Shown: positions 24,809-33,183, counted from the first letter of the stretch. The stretch: 64,000 bases of DNA from an uncultured Tenacibaculum sp. (GCA_947493285.1 CANLQH010000001.1:1-64000), one strand, 5' to 3'. Numbers and translations: made by a program. The notes: generated from the sequence alone by a model not told the origin.

Positions 24809-24838
24809 AAGTATAACCGAAGCAATTCGGTTATACTT
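24809..24838 (+). promoter_or_regulatory. Perfect 13-bp hairpin without U-tract between the two DUF4252 genes
   Basis: Arms AAGTATAACCGAA (24809-24821) and TTCGGTTATACTT (24826-24838) with loop GCAA, a GNRA-type tetraloop. Only ATTCT follows before the ATG at 24844, so it is not a standard terminator. It may be an mRNA-processing or stability element that sets relative expression, or may hinder ribosome access to the next start. Confidence 0.6.
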
Positions 24839-24843
24839 ATTCT

Positions 24844-25437
24844 ATGAACCAAACTATGATAAAAAAAGCATACATACTAACCGTTTTATTGATAACTGTT
24901 CTTTTTACATCTTGTAAAAAAGAACAAAGCTTACAAGGGTATTTAATCGAAACTCAAGAAAAGGAGCAATTTTTCCGTTTAGATTTATCAGCAAGTTTAT
25001 TAAGCTCTTATATCCAAGACAATGTTTCAGCAGAAGAGAAAGAAGCATTTAATTCTATCAAAAAAATTAATATTGCTTTTTTACCTCAAAATAAGGCTTC
25101 AGAAACTGAAATGAAATCAGAAGCGAAAAAGATTAAAGAGGTAATGAAAAATACCGATTATAAACCATTAATGAGAGTTAATGATAAGCGTGGAAAAGGA
25201 ACTATATACTACTCAGGAGAAGCAGATGCAATTAAAGAAATAGTTGCTGTGGTTTATATGAAAGAATTTGGTGTAGGAGTAGCAAGAGTCTTAGGAGATA
25301 AAATGAACCCTGGTAAAATGATGGAGATGTTGCAGAAGGTAAAAACAGAAGAAACAGGAGAAGGTTTAGTAAAAATTAAAGACTTTTTTAGAAAAGAAAT
25401 GCAAACAGATACGCTAATGATAGCTCCTAAGAGTTAA
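24844..25437 (+). CDS. DUF4252 domain lipoprotein
   Basis: 197 residues. Lipoprotein signal IKKAYILTVLLITVLFTSC with Cys24. The mature part resembles the preceding DUF4252 protein (FNSIKKINIAFLPQNKASETEMKSEAKKI, VNDKRGKGTIYYSGEADAIKEIVAVVYMKEFGVGVARVLGDKMNPGKMMEM), so the pair is a soluble plus lipidated version of one family. An alternative start at 24856 would give a shorter, equally good lipoprotein signal and leave more room after the hairpin; I cannot decide from sequence. Last gene of the sigma operon, ended by a strong terminator. Function unknown. Confidence 0.85.
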   Translation: MNQTMIKKAYILTVLLITVLFTSCKKEQSLQGYLIETQEKEQFFRLDLSASLLSSYIQDNVSAEEKEAFNSIKKINIAFLPQNKASETEMKSEAKKIKEVMKNTDYKPLMRVNDKRGKGTIYYSGEADAIKEIVAVVYMKEFGVGVARVLGDKMNPGKMMEMLQKVKTEETGEGLVKIKDFFRKEMQTDTLMIAPKS

Positions 25438-25463
25438 AATAAATAGTTAGAAATTATATATAT

Positions 25464-25497
25464 AAAGCCATCAAATATTTGATGGCTTTTCTTTTTA
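25464..25497 (+). terminator. Rho-independent terminator of the sigma operon
   Basis: Perfect palindrome with half-site AAAGCCATCAAAT at 25464-25489, followed by a T-rich run to 25496. Confidence 0.92.
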
Positions 25498-25531
25498 ACG
25501 CCTCATTAACAAGCCTCCCGATAGATTTTCC

Positions 25532-25539
25532 TATTTTTG
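25532..25539 (+). promoter_or_regulatory. TAnnTTTG promoter element for the M1 peptidase
   Basis: TATTTTTG, an exact match, 20 bases before the ATG at 25560. No -33 TTTG at the usual distance. Confidence 0.45.
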
Positions 25540-25559
25540 AAACCTAAAGAAAAGATTTT

Positions 25560-27998
25560 ATGAAGTTTCAGAAAACCCTTACACTATTAGTTTGTCTTTT
25601 TTCACTAGCTCTTTCCTCTCAAAGTTATAAAGCTGAGAAAGATAAAGTTTATGATATTATTCACACAAAGCTTAAAGTTGATTTTAACTTTAAAGAAAAA
25701 CAATTGAATGGTGAAGAATGGATTACTCTTAGTCCTCATTTTTATGAAACAGATAAATTAACTTTAGATGCTAAAGCTATGATTATTCATAAGATAACGA
25801 TGAATAATCAGCCTTTAGATTATAATTATGACGATTTTCAATTAATTATTGATTTACCACGTAAATATAAACGTACAGAAGAATTTACGATTTATATCAA
25901 ATATACAGCACGTCCAGAAAAAGTAAAGCAAAAAGGAAGTGCGGCCATAACATCAGCTAAAGGATTGTATTTTATCAATCCAACAGGTTTAGATAAAAAC
26001 AAACCAACACAGGTTTGGACACAAGGAGAAACAGAAGCAAGTAGTTGTTGGTTTCCAACAATAGACTCACCAAATCAGAAAACTTCACAAGAAATTTATA
26101 TCACAGTTCCAAATAAGTTTGTAACACTTTCTAATGGGAAATTAGAGAAGCAAACAACAAATGCTAATGGAACTAGAACGGATTATTGGAACTTTACACA
26201 AAAACACGCTCCATATTTGTTCTTTATGGGAGTAGGAGAGTATGAGATTGTGAAGGATAGCTATAAGGATATTCCGGTAGATTATTATGTTGAGAAAAAG
26301 TATGCACCTTTTGCAAAACAGATTTTTGGTAATACACCAGAAATGCTTCAGTTTTTCTCAAAAATAACAGGAATAGAATACCCATGGAATAAATATGCCC
26401 AAATTGTCGGACGTGATTATGTAAGTGGTGCAATGGAAAATACTACGGCGGTTATTCATGGTGAACAAGCATACCAAATGCCTGGTGAATTAATTGATGA
26501 TAATTTACAAGAAAATACAATTGCGCATGAAATTTTCCATCATTGGTTTGGAGATTTAGTGACTGCAGAAAGTTGGAGTAACCTAACAGTAAACGAAAGT
26601 TTTGCTAACTACAGTGAGTATTTATGGAGAGAATATAAATACGGAAAAGATAATGCGGATGCTCATTTGTTAGAAGATATAGAAGGCTACAAAAGTGGAC
26701 AAAATTATGATAAGCACTTAGTGCGTTTTAATTATGATGATAAAGAAGATATGTTCGATGCTGTTAGTTACAACAAAGGGGGAGCAATCTTACATATGTT
26801 GCGTAATTATTTAGGTGATGAAGCTTTTTATGCAGGCTTAAATAAATACTTAACCGATCATAAATATAGTACTGGAGAAGCACATCAATTGCGTTTGGCT
26901 TTTGAGGAAATAAGCGGTAAAGATTTAAACTGGTTTTTTAATCAATGGTATTTTAATAGTGGACATCCTAAATTAGAGATTTCTTACGATTATAATAAGT
27001 TAAGAAAAACAGTAACGGTTAATGTTGTTCAAAATCAAGCAAACGAATTTAAGTTTCCTTTTGCGATAGATATTTTTGAAGATGGTAAACGTACACGTCA
27101 TAATGTTTTTGTAGAAGGAAAAGATGCGTCATTTACCTTTCCATTTATAAAACAACCAAATTTAATTCAAGTAAATGCTGATGGTGTTTTACTATGTGAT
27201 ATTAAAGAGAATAAAGTTTTAAGCGATTATATTCATCAGTTAAAATATGCAGATAATTACGCGCATAGAAAAGAAGCTTTATTAGAAGTTGCACAAAGAC
27301 AAGACGATAAAAAAGCGTTTAATGCAATTGCAAATGCAATGAGTGATGATTTTTATAAAATCAGAATTTTAGCTTTAGAAAAAATCAACTTAATAAATAA
27401 ATATTCTAAGAAAAATGTAATTGCTAAGATTAAACAAATAGCAATGAACGATCCTAAAACATTAGTACAAGCTGCTGCTATTGAAACTTTAGGAAAATTA
27501 ACTGATCCAGAGTTAAAACCAGTTTTCGAAAAAGGACTACAAAGTAAATCATATTCGGTTTTAGGTAAGTCGTTAGTGGGAATGTATTATGTAGATAAAG
27601 CATTAGCGATTCAAAAATCTAAAACATTACCAGTTGAGGTTAAAAAGATTATTGCTACACCTTTAACTCGTATTTATTTAGAAGAAAAAAATGATGATGA
27701 GCTAACATTTATTGCAGGTAACGTTATGTCGGGAATGTTTTTAAGTCAGAATAAAAAAATACAATCTTTGTACAAAAAAGCTTTCGATAAGATTGCAAAG
27801 AGTAATAATTCAGAAGCTATTCAAAATTTAGTAGATGATATTGTTTCTAAAGGAATTCAATACAAGCAATATAATTTCGATCAGGTAGGTGTAAATTTAT
27901 TACGTCAAATTGTTTTAAAACAAAAAGAGGTAAAACCTACAAATAGAGCAATAAATGTAGAAATCGTTAAGACTGCAATGGCTAAACTGCTTGAGTAA
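25560..27998 (+). CDS. M1 family metallo-aminopeptidase, secreted
   Basis: 812 residues with signal peptide (LLVCLFSLALSSQS). The substrate N-terminus motif GAMEN is at about 291-295. The zinc site is HEIFHHWFGD (His323, Glu324, His327) with the third ligand Glu346 in NESFANY, exactly the HExxH-x18-E spacing. A catalytic-type Tyr is in AVSYNKGG. The C-terminal ~250 residues contain helical HEAT-like repeats (KKAFNAIANAMSDDFYKIRILALEKI...). It removes N-terminal residues from peptides in the periplasm, fitting the peptide-scavenging lifestyle of marine flavobacteria. It stands alone between a terminator and the next lipoprotein gene. Confidence 0.95.
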   Translation: MKFQKTLTLLVCLFSLALSSQSYKAEKDKVYDIIHTKLKVDFNFKEKQLNGEEWITLSPHFYETDKLTLDAKAMIIHKITMNNQPLDYNYDDFQLIIDLPRKYKRTEEFTIYIKYTARPEKVKQKGSAAITSAKGLYFINPTGLDKNKPTQVWTQGETEASSCWFPTIDSPNQKTSQEIYITVPNKFVTLSNGKLEKQTTNANGTRTDYWNFTQKHAPYLFFMGVGEYEIVKDSYKDIPVDYYVEKKYAPFAKQIFGNTPEMLQFFSKITGIEYPWNKYAQIVGRDYVSGAMENTTAVIHGEQAYQMPGELIDDNLQENTIAHEIFHHWFGDLVTAESWSNLTVNESFANYSEYLWREYKYGKDNADAHLLEDIEGYKSGQNYDKHLVRFNYDDKEDMFDAVSYNKGGAILHMLRNYLGDEAFYAGLNKYLTDHKYSTGEAHQLRLAFEEISGKDLNWFFNQWYFNSGHPKLEISYDYNKLRKTVTVNVVQNQANEFKFPFAIDIFEDGKRTRHNVFVEGKDASFTFPFIKQPNLIQVNADGVLLCDIKENKVLSDYIHQLKYADNYAHRKEALLEVAQRQDDKKAFNAIANAMSDDFYKIRILALEKINLINKYSKKNVIAKIKQIAMNDPKTLVQAAAIETLGKLTDPELKPVFEKGLQSKSYSVLGKSLVGMYYVDKALAIQKSKTLPVEVKKIIATPLTRIYLEEKNDDELTFIAGNVMSGMFLSQNKKIQSLYKKAFDKIAKSNNSEAIQNLVDDIVSKGIQYKQYNFDQVGVNLLRQIVLKQKEVKPTNRAINVEIVKTAMAKLLE

Positions 27999-28014
27999 AT
28001 TAAAAGTATAAAAG

Positions 28015-28047
28015 TTGATTTTTTAAGTAATAGAATTCTTAGTTTTG
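28015..28047 (+). promoter_or_regulatory. Bacteroidota-type promoter for the lipoprotein at 28085
   Basis: TTG at 28015-28017, 22 bases, then TAGTTTTG (exact TAnnTTTG) at 28040-28047, 37 bases before the ATG. Confidence 0.45.
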
Positions 28048-28084
28048 GCATAATACTTGTCTTTTCTATCGAAACCAAAATAAC

Positions 28085-29281
28085 ATGAGAAAAACTACTT
28101 TACTACTATTATTAACTGCTATTATAATTTCTTCATGTAGTAGCGTAAAATCTACCGAAAAAGCGATTAATTCAGGTAACTATGATAAGGCAATTTCTTT
28201 ATCAGTAAAAAACTTAGCTAAAAATAAGTTTAAAGAAAAGAATCAGCCTTATGTGGTAATGCTTAGAGATGCATTTAAAAAAGCAACGGATAGAGATTTA
28301 GCCAAGGTTTCATTTTTAGAAAAAGAAAATCATCCTGATAATTTAGAAGCTATTTATACTTTATATCAACGTTTAAATAGCAGACAAGAAAGAATTAAAC
28401 CCTTGTTACCTTTAAAAATTTTACGCTCTGGTAGAAATGCTGATTTTGATATTGTAAATTATGATGACAGAATTATAGAAGCGAAAGAAAATTATTCAGC
28501 AGATTTATATGAAAATGCAGTTGCCTTGTTAAATGAAGGAACTCGTAATAAAATGAATTATAGAAGGGCTTTCGATGAGTTTCAATATTTAAATAAAATT
28601 AATTCTAATTATAAAGACACAAGAGTTTTAATAGAAGAAGCACACCAAAAAGGAATCGATTTTGTTTTTGTATCTGTAAATAACGATACACATCAAGTTA
28701 TTCCAAGAAGGTTAGAAGACGATTTATTAGCGATTGATACCTATGGTTTAAATGATTTATGGACACAGTATCATTCAAAAAGAGATAACCGAATTAAATA
28801 CGATTTTGATTTAGAATTAAACTTTAGAAGAATTGATGTTTCGCCAGAACAAATTCATGAAAAAGAAATTATTAAAGAGAAACAAATTAAAGACGGTTAT
28901 AAATATTTATTAGATGATAATGGCGGATTTGTAAAAGATAGCTTAGGTAATAAGATTAAGGTTGATAAGTTTAAGAAGATACGATGTCAGTTTTATCGAT
29001 TTACGCAGTTTAAAAGTAGTAAGGTTATCGGAATGGTAAAGTATATTAATAATGCAAATAATCAGTTGTTAGAGCGTTTTCCAATTGAGAGTGAATTTGT
29101 TTTTGAACATGTTTACGCAAATTACGATGGAGATAGAAGAGCTCTAGATGAATCGTTTTTTAATTTAACACAATTAAGACGCGAACGTTTTCCGTCGAAC
29201 GAACAAATGATTTATGATACTGGTCGAGATTTAAAAGAAAAACTCAAACGTATTATTACACGAAATAAGTTTAGAAACTAA
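28085..29281 (+). CDS. Hypothetical TPR-like lipoprotein
   Basis: 398 residues. Lipoprotein signal with Cys18 (TAIIISSC-SSVK). The region after it looks like TPR-type helical hairpins (TEKAINSGNYDKAISLSVKNLAKNK, ...YENAVALLNEGTRNKMNYRRAFDEFQYLNKI), and the C-terminal half is mixed (FVFVSVNNDTHQVIPRRLEDDLLAIDTYGLNDLWTQYH...). A very similar layout is seen in flavobacterial lipoproteins of unknown role. It may bind partner proteins at the outer membrane, but no function can be assigned. Own promoter-like element upstream, terminator downstream, so probably monocistronic. Confidence 0.82.
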   Translation: MRKTTLLLLLTAIIISSCSSVKSTEKAINSGNYDKAISLSVKNLAKNKFKEKNQPYVVMLRDAFKKATDRDLAKVSFLEKENHPDNLEAIYTLYQRLNSRQERIKPLLPLKILRSGRNADFDIVNYDDRIIEAKENYSADLYENAVALLNEGTRNKMNYRRAFDEFQYLNKINSNYKDTRVLIEEAHQKGIDFVFVSVNNDTHQVIPRRLEDDLLAIDTYGLNDLWTQYHSKRDNRIKYDFDLELNFRRIDVSPEQIHEKEIIKEKQIKDGYKYLLDDNGGFVKDSLGNKIKVDKFKKIRCQFYRFTQFKSSKVIGMVKYINNANNQLLERFPIESEFVFEHVYANYDGDRRALDESFFNLTQLRRERFPSNEQMIYDTGRDLKEKLKRIITRNKFRN

Positions 29282-29300
29282 AACTTAAATGTTAAGTAAG

Positions 29301-29329
29301 AAAACTCCTGTAAATAGCAGGAGTTTTTT
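29301..29329 (+). terminator. Rho-independent terminator
   Basis: Arms AAAACTCCTG (29301-29310) and CAGGAGTTTT (29318-29327), 7-base loop, T-run. Only 12 bases separate it from the alkB-like start, so that gene's promoter must be very close or inside the T-tract (TACTTTTA, a 7/8 match to TAnnTTTG, overlaps it). Confidence 0.88.
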
Positions 29330-29341
29330 ACTTTTATCATA

Positions 29342-29950
29342 ATGGATTTATTCTCACAATTTTCTGAATCACCTGTAAATTTATTACCTAAAGATGGTAC
29401 TGTAAATTATTATGGAATTGTTTTATCTAAGCAAAAAGCAGACAGTTATTATGAGCATCTTTTAAATGCAATAGAGTGGAAGAATGATGAAGCAATTATT
29501 TTTGGTAAACTGATAATAACCAAGCGAAAAGTAGCTTGGTATGCAGAAGAAGCTTTTGAATACTCATATTCTAACAGAACAAAAACAGCATTAGTTTTTA
29601 CTAAAGAATTATTAGAGTTAAAAGCATTGGTAGAAAAGGAAACAAACGAAACATACAATTCTTGTTTGTTGAATTTATATCATGATGGTTCAGAAGGAAT
29701 GGCGTGGCATTCGGATGGAGAAAAAGATTTAAAAGAAAACGGAGCAATAGCGTCTTTAACGCTAGGAGCAGAGCGTAAATTTGGTTTTAAACACAAAGAA
29801 ACTAAAGAAACTGTGTATAAGGTTTTAGAACATGGTTCGTTATTGGTAATGAAAGATGAAACACAAACTCATTGGTTACATCGTTTACCACCAACTAAAA
29901 AAGTACACCGACCAAGAGTTAATTTAACGTTTAGAACTATAGGAGAGTAG
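29342..29950 (+). CDS. AlkB family alpha-ketoglutarate-dependent dioxygenase
   Basis: 202 residues, no signal peptide. The Fe(II) ligands are His123 and Asp125 in MAWHSDGEKD and the later His in THWLHRLP (about residue 175). The 2-oxoglutarate-binding Arg lies in RPRVNLTFR near the C-terminus. N-terminal DGTVNYYGIVLSKQKADSYYEHL is typical of ALKBH2/AlkB-like bacterial proteins. It repairs alkylated DNA or RNA bases by oxidative demethylation. The gene starts immediately after a terminator, with little room for a leader. Confidence 0.93.
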   Translation: MDLFSQFSESPVNLLPKDGTVNYYGIVLSKQKADSYYEHLLNAIEWKNDEAIIFGKLIITKRKVAWYAEEAFEYSYSNRTKTALVFTKELLELKALVEKETNETYNSCLLNLYHDGSEGMAWHSDGEKDLKENGAIASLTLGAERKFGFKHKETKETVYKVLEHGSLLVMKDETQTHWLHRLPPTKKVHRPRVNLTFRTIGE

Positions 29951-29989
29951 GTTTTGTTAATGTGTTTTGTTTTTTTAACTTATCTTGTT

Positions 29990-30913
29990 TTAGGGTAGTG
30001 TAATAGAATATGAGTTGCCTGCTTCTGCTAACTCTACATTTTGGAATACTGTTTGAGCTTCTTTTTTAAAATCATTTAAATTTGAATACCTACTAGAATA
30101 ATGTCCTATTATCAACTTTTCCACGTTAGCGCTATTTGCAATTGTAGCTGCTTGTTCAGCAGTAGAGTGTTTTGTTTTTTCGCATAAATCTTCTCGATCT
30201 TTTAAAAAGGTTGATTCATGGTATAATAAGTCAACGTCTTTAATTATTGGAACTATAGAAGGTTTATATGCTGTGTCACTACAAAAAGCATAACTTTTAG
30301 GTTTTGGAGGATCAATAGTTAATTCTTTATTTAGAACAACTTCACCAGAAGATAATGCATAATCTTTACCCGCTTTAATATTATGATAATCGCAAGTTTC
30401 TATTTCATCATACTGCTGAATATTAGCGATATGTAATTTTCTGAGTTTTGGCTTTTCTTTAAATAAAAAACCATTAGTATAAACCCTATGATCTAAAGGG
30501 ATTGTATATACTGACACTTTATCATCTTCAAAAATCAGCTCACTTTCTTTAGATTCTAATTCATGAAAAATTAATTGATACTTTGTCCAAGATTTAGATA
30601 ATTTTAATTGAAGGACTGTGATTTCTTTAATTCCTTTTGGCCCATAAATATGTAGGTCTTTTTCTCTATTCAATATACCGAATGTTGAAATTAATCCAAT
30701 TAAACCAAAAAAATGATCGCCATGCAGGTGTGAAATAAAGATATGGTTTATTTTAGAAAAACCCACTTTGTATTTGCGCATCTGGCGTTGCGTACCTTCT
30801 CCACAATCAATTAAAAAATGACGATTGTTTATTTCTAAATATTGAGAAGTAGGATATGCATTAACCCTAGGAGTAGCAGAATGGCACCCTAAAATCGTTA
30901 AATTTAAACTCAT
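29990..30913 (-). CDS. rnz: Ribonuclease Z
   Basis: 307 residues. Metallo-beta-lactamase fold with the zinc motif FISHLHGDHFFGL (about 58-70), N-terminal LTILGCHSATPRVNAYPTSQYLEI (with PTS where many enzymes have the PTxxRN-type loop), CSDTAYKPS, LLYHESTF, KTKHSTAEQAA and IGHYSSRY, which match RNase Z order. It is an endonuclease that cuts the 3' trailer from tRNA precursors. Last gene of a leftward five-gene run headed by pyrR; its ATG directly follows the stop of the upstream small T9SS gene with no intervening base. Confidence 0.93.
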   Translation of the reverse strand: MSLNLTILGCHSATPRVNAYPTSQYLEINNRHFLIDCGEGTQRQMRKYKVGFSKINHIFISHLHGDHFFGLIGLISTFGILNREKDLHIYGPKGIKEITVLQLKLSKSWTKYQLIFHELESKESELIFEDDKVSVYTIPLDHRVYTNGFLFKEKPKLRKLHIANIQQYDEIETCDYHNIKAGKDYALSSGEVVLNKELTIDPPKPKSYAFCSDTAYKPSIVPIIKDVDLLYHESTFLKDREDLCEKTKHSTAEQAATIANSANVEKLIIGHYSSRYSNLNDFKKEAQTVFQNVELAEAGNSYSITLP

Positions 30914-31234
30914 TTATCTAATAACAAAGCGTTTAGAAATAATTTCATCTTTACTTTGAATAGCATAAATGTACATTCCTGTTTTTAAATTTTGACGCTC
31001 AAATGGAAATGAATTACGACCTTTATTAGTGGTAATTTCTTTACTAAAAACAGTTTTACCTAAAACATTTCTAACAGTAAATATAATAGATTGCTCTTTT
31101 TTAGCGTTAAAGTATATAGTAGTATTATTTATAAATGGATTAGGCGAAGCAACTAACTTATCGATAGACTTTTCTTGAGAAAAACTAGATAATGTCACTA
31201 AGAAAATAAATAAGAAAAGTATTTTTTTTACCAT
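30914..31234 (-). CDS. Miniature T9SS type A sorting-domain protein
   Basis: 106 residues made of almost nothing but a signal peptide (LFLFIFLVTLSSFSQ) and a type A T9SS C-terminal domain (VASPNPFINNTTIYFNAKKE, VRNVLGKTVFSKEI, LKTGMYIYAIQSKDEIISKRFVIR). Type A sorting domains are normally the last ~80 residues of a much larger cargo; here there is essentially no cargo. The gene sits between a hypothetical gene and rnz in the pyrimidine operon, with zero spacing to rnz. It may be a remnant of a larger exported protein, or a small protein that itself occupies the T9SS. Function unknown. Confidence 0.85.
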   Translation of the reverse strand: MVKKILFLFIFLVTLSSFSQEKSIDKLVASPNPFINNTTIYFNAKKEQSIIFTVRNVLGKTVFSKEITTNKGRNSFPFERQNLKTGMYIYAIQSKDEIISKRFVIR

Positions 31235-31270
31235 ATGTTAATCATTTAGGGGGATTATGAAATAATAAGG

Positions 31271-31603
31271 TTAAAAACCTAATTCACGCTGAATATTTTC
31301 CATATCAATAATATCTTGAGCTTCTACTAAAGTAGGCACAATATTTAATGTTTCTGGAAAATCATCAATATCCACATCATTTACAATAATTACAAAAGAT
31401 GTGCCATTCTCTTGATGACCTAACGCGTAACTCAAAAATAGGAAAATATTTTCTTTAGAAACAGGGAATTTTTCTAAAATTTGAATAATAAGGTGTTTTT
31501 CCCCATAACTAGAATGTTCTTTTTCAAAGTTTGAAAAGAAGTTAGAGAAAGAATTCTCGTCAGGGTTTATTAAAAAATACTCTTTTTTATCTTCAACAAT
31601 CAT
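31271..31603 (-). CDS. Conserved hypothetical protein between pyrB and rnz
   Basis: 110 residues, small acidic soluble protein. The pattern KHLIIQILEKFPVSKENIFLFLSYALGH...GTSFVIIVNDVDIDDFPETLNIVPTLVEAQDIIDMENIQRELGF fits a flavobacterial family regularly found beside rnz and sometimes mislabelled ribonuclease Z. The alternating strand-helix pattern (LIIQIL...FVIIV...VPTLVEAQDIIDME) recalls a STAS-like fold, but no catalytic or phosphorylation motif is seen. Starts 2 bases after pyrB, so cotranscribed. Function unknown. Confidence 0.78.
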   Translation of the reverse strand: MIVEDKKEYFLINPDENSFSNFFSNFEKEHSSYGEKHLIIQILEKFPVSKENIFLFLSYALGHQENGTSFVIIVNDVDIDDFPETLNIVPTLVEAQDIIDMENIQRELGF

Positions 31604-31605
31604 TA

Positions 31606-32538
31606 CTATCTTTTTATTTGTTGTGCTAGCAAATATATAACAGCCATACGTACAGCAACCCCATTTTCTACTTGATTTAAAATGATTGATTGGTTACTAT
31701 CGGCAACATCACTTGTTAGTTCTACACCACGGTTTATTGGTCCAGGATGCATAATTACAATATCCTTGCCAAGGTTATCAAGTATTTGTTTATTAATTCC
31801 AAAAAGCTGTGTGTATTCTCTGGTAGAAGGAAAATATTTAATATCCATTCGTTCATGTTGAACACGTAATACATTCGCAACATCACACCATTCAAGAGCT
31901 TTTTTTAAGTTTGTTTCAACTTCAACGCCTAGGCTAGAAATATATCGAGGAATTAAGGTAGTTGGACCACAAACTTTAACTTTTGCTCCTTGTAATTGTA
32001 AAGCAAAGATGTTTGATAATGCCACACGAGAATGTAAAACATCACCAACAATAACGATTTTCTTCCCTTTTAAATTGCTATTTAAAGCTTCTCGCATCGA
32101 AAAGCTATCTAACAATGCTTGTGTAGGGTGCTCATGTGTACCATCGCCTGCGTTGATAATTTTTGCATCAACATGTTTTGATAAGAAAATACCTGCACCA
32201 ACACTTGCATGTCGCATTACAACAATATCAACTTTCATTGATAAAATATTATTTACGGTGTCAATTAAAGTCTCTCCTTTTTTAACTGATGATTGTCCTG
32301 CTGAAAAATTGATAACATCTGCAGATAAACGTTTTTCAGCTAATTCAAAAGATAACTTAGTACGCGTACTGTTTTCAAAAAATAAGTTAGCAATAGTTAT
32401 ATCGCGAAGTGAAGGAACCTTTTTTATTGGTCGGTTAATTACCTCTTTAAAATGAGCAGCAGTTTCAAAAATAAGCTCTAAATCGGTTTTGTTAAGGTAT
32501 TTAATACCTAATAAATGTTCAACGCTTAACTGCATCAT
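31606..32538 (-). CDS. pyrB: Aspartate carbamoyltransferase catalytic subunit
   Basis: 310 residues. Carbamoyl-phosphate loop FFENSTRTKLSFELAEKRL (about 53-71), the Lys-containing SVKKGETLIDT loop, GDGTHEHPTQALLD (about 131-144) and the aspartate-binding MHPGPINRGVE (about 268-278) are all intact. It condenses carbamoyl phosphate with aspartate, the committed step of pyrimidine synthesis. No regulatory-subunit gene (pyrI) is adjacent. Follows pyrR by 24 bases and is expected to share its leader-controlled transcript. Confidence 0.97.
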   Translation of the reverse strand: MMQLSVEHLLGIKYLNKTDLELIFETAAHFKEVINRPIKKVPSLRDITIANLFFENSTRTKLSFELAEKRLSADVINFSAGQSSVKKGETLIDTVNNILSMKVDIVVMRHASVGAGIFLSKHVDAKIINAGDGTHEHPTQALLDSFSMREALNSNLKGKKIVIVGDVLHSRVALSNIFALQLQGAKVKVCGPTTLIPRYISSLGVEVETNLKKALEWCDVANVLRVQHERMDIKYFPSTREYTQLFGINKQILDNLGKDIVIMHPGPINRGVELTSDVADSNQSIILNQVENGVAVRMAVIYLLAQQIKR

Positions 32539-32562
32539 TTTAGTTTAATTTTTTTATCATAA

Positions 32563-33117
32563 CTAATCAAGCTTTGATAGCTTGGGTTCAAGGTAAATAG
32601 TATCTTCTTTATGTGTTTCTTGCCAATTAACTACTACTTTTTCTTCATTAATTGCATCAACTTGTCTTCCTCGGTAATTAGGTTGTATTGGTAAATGACG
32701 ACTAAAACGACGATCTATTAATACCAATAATTCAATATTTTCCGGTCTTCCGTAAGATTGAATAGCTGTTAAAGCGCTTCGCACACTTCTTCCTGAAAAT
32801 AAAACATCATCAATAATCACTACTTTTTTTCCTTCGATTAAAAAATCTATTTGAGTAGATGTAGCCTCCAAAGGTTCATCTCTTCTACGAAAATCATCAC
32901 GATAAAAAGTAATATCTAATAAACCTAATTGGAGATTTTGAATACCATAATCTTCTGTTAACAATTTAGCTAATCGGTTTGCTAAAAAAGTTCCTCTAGG
33001 TTGTAAACCAATTAACACAGTATTAGAAAAGTCGTTGTGATTTTCGATTAACTGACAAGCTAATCGATGCAGAATGATTTCGATTTCTTTTGATGTAAGT
33101 AGTTTTTTTCTGCTCAT
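32563..33117 (-). CDS. pyrR: Pyrimidine operon regulator / uracil phosphoribosyltransferase PyrR
   Basis: 184 residues. Type I phosphoribosyltransferase fold with the PRPP loop KVVIIDDVLFSGRSVRSAL (about 97-115), N-terminal LTSKEIEIILHRLACQLIENH and GLQPRGTFLANRLA, and the RNA-binding-face-like LLVLIDRRFSRHLPIQPNYRGRQVDAINEEKVVV. In Bacillus PyrR senses UMP and controls pyr mRNA by binding an RNA hairpin. Here a bulged hairpin lies just upstream of the ATG in the same transcript, which suggests autogenous control at the leader. Confidence 0.95.
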   Translation of the reverse strand: MSRKKLLTSKEIEIILHRLACQLIENHNDFSNTVLIGLQPRGTFLANRLAKLLTEDYGIQNLQLGLLDITFYRDDFRRRDEPLEATSTQIDFLIEGKKVVIIDDVLFSGRSVRSALTAIQSYGRPENIELLVLIDRRFSRHLPIQPNYRGRQVDAINEEKVVVNWQETHKEDTIYLEPKLSKLD

Positions 33118-33119
33118 TG

Positions 33120-33149
33120 GTTGCTATCAAATTGGTTTGATAGTTCAAC
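33120..33149 (-). promoter_or_regulatory. Bulged hairpin in the pyrR leader
   Basis: On the mRNA strand the 5' arm GTTG, a two-base AA bulge and CTATCAAA pair with TTTGATAG and CAAC around a CCAA loop. It ends 2 bases before the pyrR ATG and begins at about the predicted transcription start. Candidate PyrR-responsive or translation-limiting element; it does not show the Bacillus PyrR-binding consensus. Confidence 0.6.
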
Positions 33150-33152
33150 GTT

Positions 33153-33183
33153 CAAAAATAAAGCAAAAAAATACGTCATCAAA
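33153..33183 (-). promoter_or_regulatory. Consensus promoter of the pyrR-pyrB operon
   Basis: On the minus strand TTTG (33183-33180), 19 bases, then TATTTTTG (33160-33153): a full match to the Bacteroidota primary promoter TTTG-N19/21-TAnnTTTG. Start of transcription expected near 33147. Confidence 0.7.

Noticed and set aside
33168..33177. Possible fourth ECF promoter (CGTCAT upstream of the SulP gene)
   Set aside because: A CGTCAT block is present, but the sequence 15 bases upstream is not TGTAAC or close to it.
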